Below, piece after piece: positions 7,074 to 9,366 of a stretch of 9,366 nucleotides of DNA. The notes beneath the pieces are model-generated. The model was given only the letters and a program-made list of their open reading frames with translations. It was not told the DNA's origin and made no database searches. Position 1 is the stretch's first letter; every line of letters begins with the position of its first letter. The DNA comes from Limnobacter sp. (GTDB lineage Bacteria > Pseudomonadota > Gammaproteobacteria > Burkholderiales > Burkholderiaceae_B): contig JAAURO010000048.1 in assembly GCA_012032215.1 (NCBI GenBank), forward strand, positions 1-9,366, given 5' to 3'. Both the position numbers and the translations under genes were made by a program.

Positions 7074-7547
7074 ATGCAAAATCCAACCGTACTGCACTCA
7101 TCACCCGAAGACATCGAACAGGCTTTTTACGAGGCTCTGGAGGCCGCAGATCTGGAGGCCCTCATGGATTTATGGGCCGATGACGAACCGGTGGTGTGCA
7201 TTCATCCCGGGGGGCCACGTGTAGAGGGGTACCATGATATCCGGGAAAGCTGGCGCGAAATACTGTCTTCCGGGGTGTTGCAAATCCGTGCGGTGCCCGT
7301 GCACAAAATCGTGGGCGGCATGGTGGCGGTGCACAATCTGGTCGAGCAGGTTGTGATTAGCGGCACGCGCGGCGAGCCCCAGGTGTTGCAAGTCAATGCC
7401 ACCAATGTGTACCACAAGGGCCCGTTGGGCTGGAAGCTGGTGATTCACCACGCCAGCCCCGCAATGGACATTGAAGACATGGAGGAGCTGGATGAGTTTG
7501 GCGAGGAAGAGCTGGGCGATTTTGATTCGCCACCTACCTTGCACTAA
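7074..7547 (+). CDS. NTF2/SnoaL-like fold protein with acidic tail
   Basis: A 157-residue intact protein of the NTF2-like superfamily (SnoaL / DUF4440 type), a small cone-shaped fold used both by enzymes and by binding proteins. The opening EDIEQAFYEALEAADLEALMDLWADDEPVVCIHPGG is the typical helix pair followed by the first strand. GYHDIRESWREIL forms the third helix, and the later strands end in LGWKLVIHHASP. After residue 130 there is a strongly acidic tail (about ten Glu/Asp in 24 residues) outside the fold. No signal peptide, so cytoplasmic. It starts 15 bases after purU and ends six bases before yheT, so it is probably in the same transcript. The substrate or partner cannot be read from the sequence. 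Confidence 0.8.
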   Translation: MQNPTVLHSSPEDIEQAFYEALEAADLEALMDLWADDEPVVCIHPGGPRVEGYHDIRESWREILSSGVLQIRAVPVHKIVGGMVAVHNLVEQVVISGTRGEPQVLQVNATNVYHKGPLGWKLVIHHASPAMDIEDMEELDEFGEEELGDFDSPPTLH

Positions 7548-7553
7548 CCCGCC

Positions 7554-8546
7554 ATGAAATACCGCCCACCTTGGTGGATGCCCGATGGGCATAGCCAAAC
7601 CATTTTGTCGGCGCGCTGGGTTGATCGCCCCAAGACAAAGTTTTACAGGGTGCGCTGGTGTTCTCCAGACAATGATTTTCTTGACCTCGACTTTACCGCA
7701 CCGGTTGCCGGGCACACCAGCTTCCGCACCATGTGGGTGTTGTTTCATGGGCTGGAAGGCTCTTCCGATAGCCACTATTGCCAAACCCTGATGGCGCGTG
7801 CCGTGCAAGAGCAAGCACTGGGCGTGGTGGTGCACTGGCGTGGTTGCTCTGGTGAAATCAACCGTCTGCCCCGTGCCTACCATTCGGGCGACTCTGCCGA
7901 GGTGGATTGGGTGATTAAACGCCTGCGTCAACAGTTGCCCAATCTGGAAACACTCAATGCTGTGGGGGTGTCGGTGGGCGGTAACGTATTGCTTAAATGG
8001 TTGGGCGAGCAAGGGCCTGAGGCGTCCAAGTGGGTAAACGCAGCCATTTCGGTCAGCGCTCCCATAAATTTGCACGCAGGTGCTTCGGCTTTGGCACGGG
8101 GATTCAACCGGGTTTACACACGCATGTTTTTGCAAACGCTGGTGCCCAAGGCGCTTTTGCAAATCAGAAATTTTCCGCAGTTGGGCAAGGCTGAACAGGT
8201 GCAGGCCTGCAAAAACCTGCTGGAGTTCGATGATTTAATTACTGCACCCTGGCATGGCTTTGCCGGGGCGCTGGATTACTACCAGCAATCTTCTGCCAGC
8301 CAGTTTTTAGGGGGCATACGCGTGCCCACTTTGATTGTGCATGCCAAAAACGATCCTTTTATGAACGGCGATTACCTGCCCAATCCTGCCAGTTTGCCGC
8401 CTGCCGTGCGTTGCGTGTTTACGGAACAGGGAGGGCATGTGGGTTTTGTCAGTGGGCATGGTATTAAACCCCATTTAAATTGGTTGCCAACGGTGTGTAG
8501 CCGGTTTTTTTTAAACCCAGAAGAACAGCCGCAATCGGATGCGTGA
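7554..8546 (+). CDS. yheT: YheT-family alpha/beta hydrolase
   Basis: An intact 330-residue serine hydrolase of the YheT/ABHD1-3 group. The start PPWWMPDGHSQTIL is the family's N-terminal signature. The oxyanion-hole strand FHGLEGSSDSHYCQTL follows near 64-79, then HWRGCSGEINRLPRAYHSGD at 94-113. The nucleophile elbow GVSVGG places the catalytic Ser at 140; D267 in HAKNDPFM and H295 in EQGGHVGFV complete the triad. Relatives act on esters or lipids, but the substrate of the bacterial enzyme is poorly known. Cytoplasmic, no signal peptide. It begins six bases after the NTF2-like gene without a visible strong ribosome site, so translation may be coupled. Confidence 0.9.
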   Translation: MKYRPPWWMPDGHSQTILSARWVDRPKTKFYRVRWCSPDNDFLDLDFTAPVAGHTSFRTMWVLFHGLEGSSDSHYCQTLMARAVQEQALGVVVHWRGCSGEINRLPRAYHSGDSAEVDWVIKRLRQQLPNLETLNAVGVSVGGNVLLKWLGEQGPEASKWVNAAISVSAPINLHAGASALARGFNRVYTRMFLQTLVPKALLQIRNFPQLGKAEQVQACKNLLEFDDLITAPWHGFAGALDYYQQSSASQFLGGIRVPTLIVHAKNDPFMNGDYLPNPASLPPAVRCVFTEQGGHVGFVSGHGIKPHLNWLPTVCSRFFLNPEEQPQSDA

Positions 8547-8571
8547 GTTTTTGGCTGTTTAACCAAGCTTT

Positions 8572-8585
8572 GGAGGTGTGTTTTG
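8572..8585 (+). promoter_or_regulatory. Ribosome site and TTG start of deg
   Basis: GGAGG at 8572-8576 is followed after six bases by TTG at 8583-8585, in the frame that encodes the membrane anchor and protease domain. No ATG in that frame lies between the upstream stop (8544-8546) and the anchor. A GTG at 8543, overlapping the yheT stop, opens a different frame that does not reach the protease without a shift. Confidence 0.55.
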
Positions 8586-9366
8586 ACGTGTTTGCCCCTC
8601 AGCCGGAAACATGGCCACGAGCGCGGCGCTTCGGCAGCCGCGTTCGTGGCGCTGGTGCTGTTTGTGTGCGTGCTGTATTTACTCTACAACCAGTCCACCT
8701 TCGACAGCTTTTTTACCTCGCGTCCAGACAACGTGCAACCCAGGGTTGTAGAGGCCCGAGGCGACTTGTCCGGTACTGAAAAAAGTGTGATCAACCTGTT
8801 TGAATCGGCTAAAGGATCGGTCGCCTACATTTTTACAGAAAGCGTGCAGGGCCAATTGTTTTTCAGGCGCATTGCCGAGGGCACTGGTTCAGGTTTTGTG
8901 TGGGACAATCTGGGGCATGTGGTTACCAACGCCCACGTGGTGCAGGGCGCCAACCGCATTCGTGTGCAGTTGGATAACTCTGAGCCGCTGCCCGCGCGGC
9001 TCGTGGGCATTGCGCCTTCGTACGATTTAGCGGTGGTGCAGCTGGTCAACAAACCCGCTGACTTGCAGCCTATTCCGCTGGGTGCCTCTGCCGATTTAAA
9101 GGTGGGTCAGGCGGTGTATGCCATAGGCAATCCGTTTGGCCTGAGCAAAACGCTGACGGCCGGCATTGTAAGTGCCTTGGGCAGAACCTTGCCTGTCAAT
9201 AACGGGCGGGAAATACCTGGCGTTATTCAAACCGATGCGGCCATTAATCCCGGTAACTCGGGTGGGCCGTTGCTGGATTCTGCAGGCAGACTGATTGGGG
9301 TGAATACCGCTATTTGTCGCAAACGGGCAGTTCTGCCGGCGTGGGTTTTGCCATTCCGGTTGACCT
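8583..9366 (+). CDS. Membrane-anchored Deg/HtrA serine protease, partial
   Basis: Trypsin-like S1C protease (Deg/HtrA), cut by the window end. Numbering from the TTG start, a short basic N-terminus is followed by a membrane anchor at about 18-35 (Ala/Val/Leu-rich), which would leave the protease in the periplasm. The chymotrypsin-fold domain starts near 65. The catalytic triad is complete: H118 in GHVVTNAHVV, D148 in SYDLAVVQL and S226 in NPGNSGGPLLD. EGTGSGFVWD and AIGNPFGLSKTLT also match the Deg1-like subgroup more than classic E. coli DegS. Near 9313-9317 a base seems missing: after GVNTAI the good continuation SQTGSSAGVGFAIPVD is in another frame. A C-terminal PDZ domain would be expected beyond the window. 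It lies 36 bases after yheT and probably belongs to the purU transcript. Role: quality control of misfolded envelope proteins, inferred from the family. Confidence 0.85.
   Translation, partial: MTCLPLSRKHGHERGASAAAFVALVLFVCVLYLLYNQSTFDSFFTSRPDNVQPRVVEARGDLSGTEKSVINLFESAKGSVAYIFTESVQGQLFFRRIAEGTGSGFVWDNLGHVVTNAHVVQGANRIRVQLDNSEPLPARLVGIAPSYDLAVVQLVNKPADLQPIPLGASADLKVGQAVYAIGNPFGLSKTLTAGIVSALGRTLPVNNGREIPGVIQTDAAINPGNSGGPLLDSAGRLIGVNTAICRKRAVLPAWVLPFRLT
8614..8650 (+). other. Strong UUCG-capped hairpin in deg coding region
   Basis: GCCACGAGCGCGGC (8614-8627) pairs with GCCGCGTTCGTGGC (8637-8650) over 14 positions, 13 Watson-Crick and one G-U (8621 with 8643). Two further pairs (8628-8635, 8629-8634) close a UUCG tetraloop, with A8636 bulged. 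In the mRNA it lies about 30-67 bases after the deg start codon, over codons for the residues leading into the membrane anchor. No U-run follows, so it is not a standard terminator. Confidence 0.6.

Noticed and set aside
7170..8162. 330-codon minus-strand open frame opposite the NTF2-like and yheT genes
   Set aside because: It spans two well-supported genes on the other strand; the His/Pro/Arg/Gln-rich product is typical of antisense frames in GC-rich DNA.
1..9366. CRISPR array, tRNA/rRNA genes, insertion sequence ends, att sites
   Set aside because: None seen: no regularly spaced repeats, no cloverleaf, no transposase frame and no terminal inverted repeats.

Overview
The window looks like a stretch of chromosome from a betaproteobacterium, most likely order Burkholderiales. 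The grounds are moderate to high GC, the ilvE / CHCC zinc-finger / waaF gene order, a heptosyltransferase II for LPS core, and a pcm-tolC pair behind a TetR regulator. Genus cannot be fixed by reading alone. Most genes are ordinary housekeeping and envelope genes.

Layout. Positions 1-1015 hold no recognisable gene. There are three small plus-strand ORFs (96-281, 387-779, 779-1015) of unknown function; the last two overlap by ATGA and look exported or membrane-anchored. Positions 1022-3788 are a leftward unit: tetR, then pcm (protein-L-isoaspartate O-methyltransferase family), then a TolC-family outer-membrane channel. The 144-base gap before ilvE carries a good leftward promoter, overlapped by a perfect 7+1+7 dyad (3834-3848) and a 12-bp palindrome over the -10 box (3816-3827). 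This suggests TetR autoregulation. Positions 3933-6121 are a rightward unit: ilvE, a small CHCC zinc-finger protein and waaF, nearly without gaps. Positions 6203-9366 continue rightward: purU, an NTF2/SnoaL-fold protein with an acidic tail, a YheT-type alpha/beta hydrolase, and a membrane-anchored Deg/HtrA serine protease that runs off the end.

How they work together. The leftward unit combines efflux or secretion (TolC) with protein repair under one regulator. The rightward units cover branched-chain amino acid metabolism, inner-core LPS synthesis, one-carbon/formate supply and envelope protein quality control. LPS, TolC and Deg give the window an envelope flavour, but no single pathway unites it.

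The most striking global property is that six of the ten recognisable genes are broken by what looks like a single-base indel (tolC, tetR, zinc finger, waaF, purU, deg). In each case the other frame resumes the same protein family. This points to indel errors in the sequence rather than six real pseudogenes, so these genes are given as full spans with the break marked. I did not find a convincing new multi-gene system. The best leads are the tetR operator region, a UUCG-capped hairpin inside the start of the deg gene, and the unassigned 1-kb left end.
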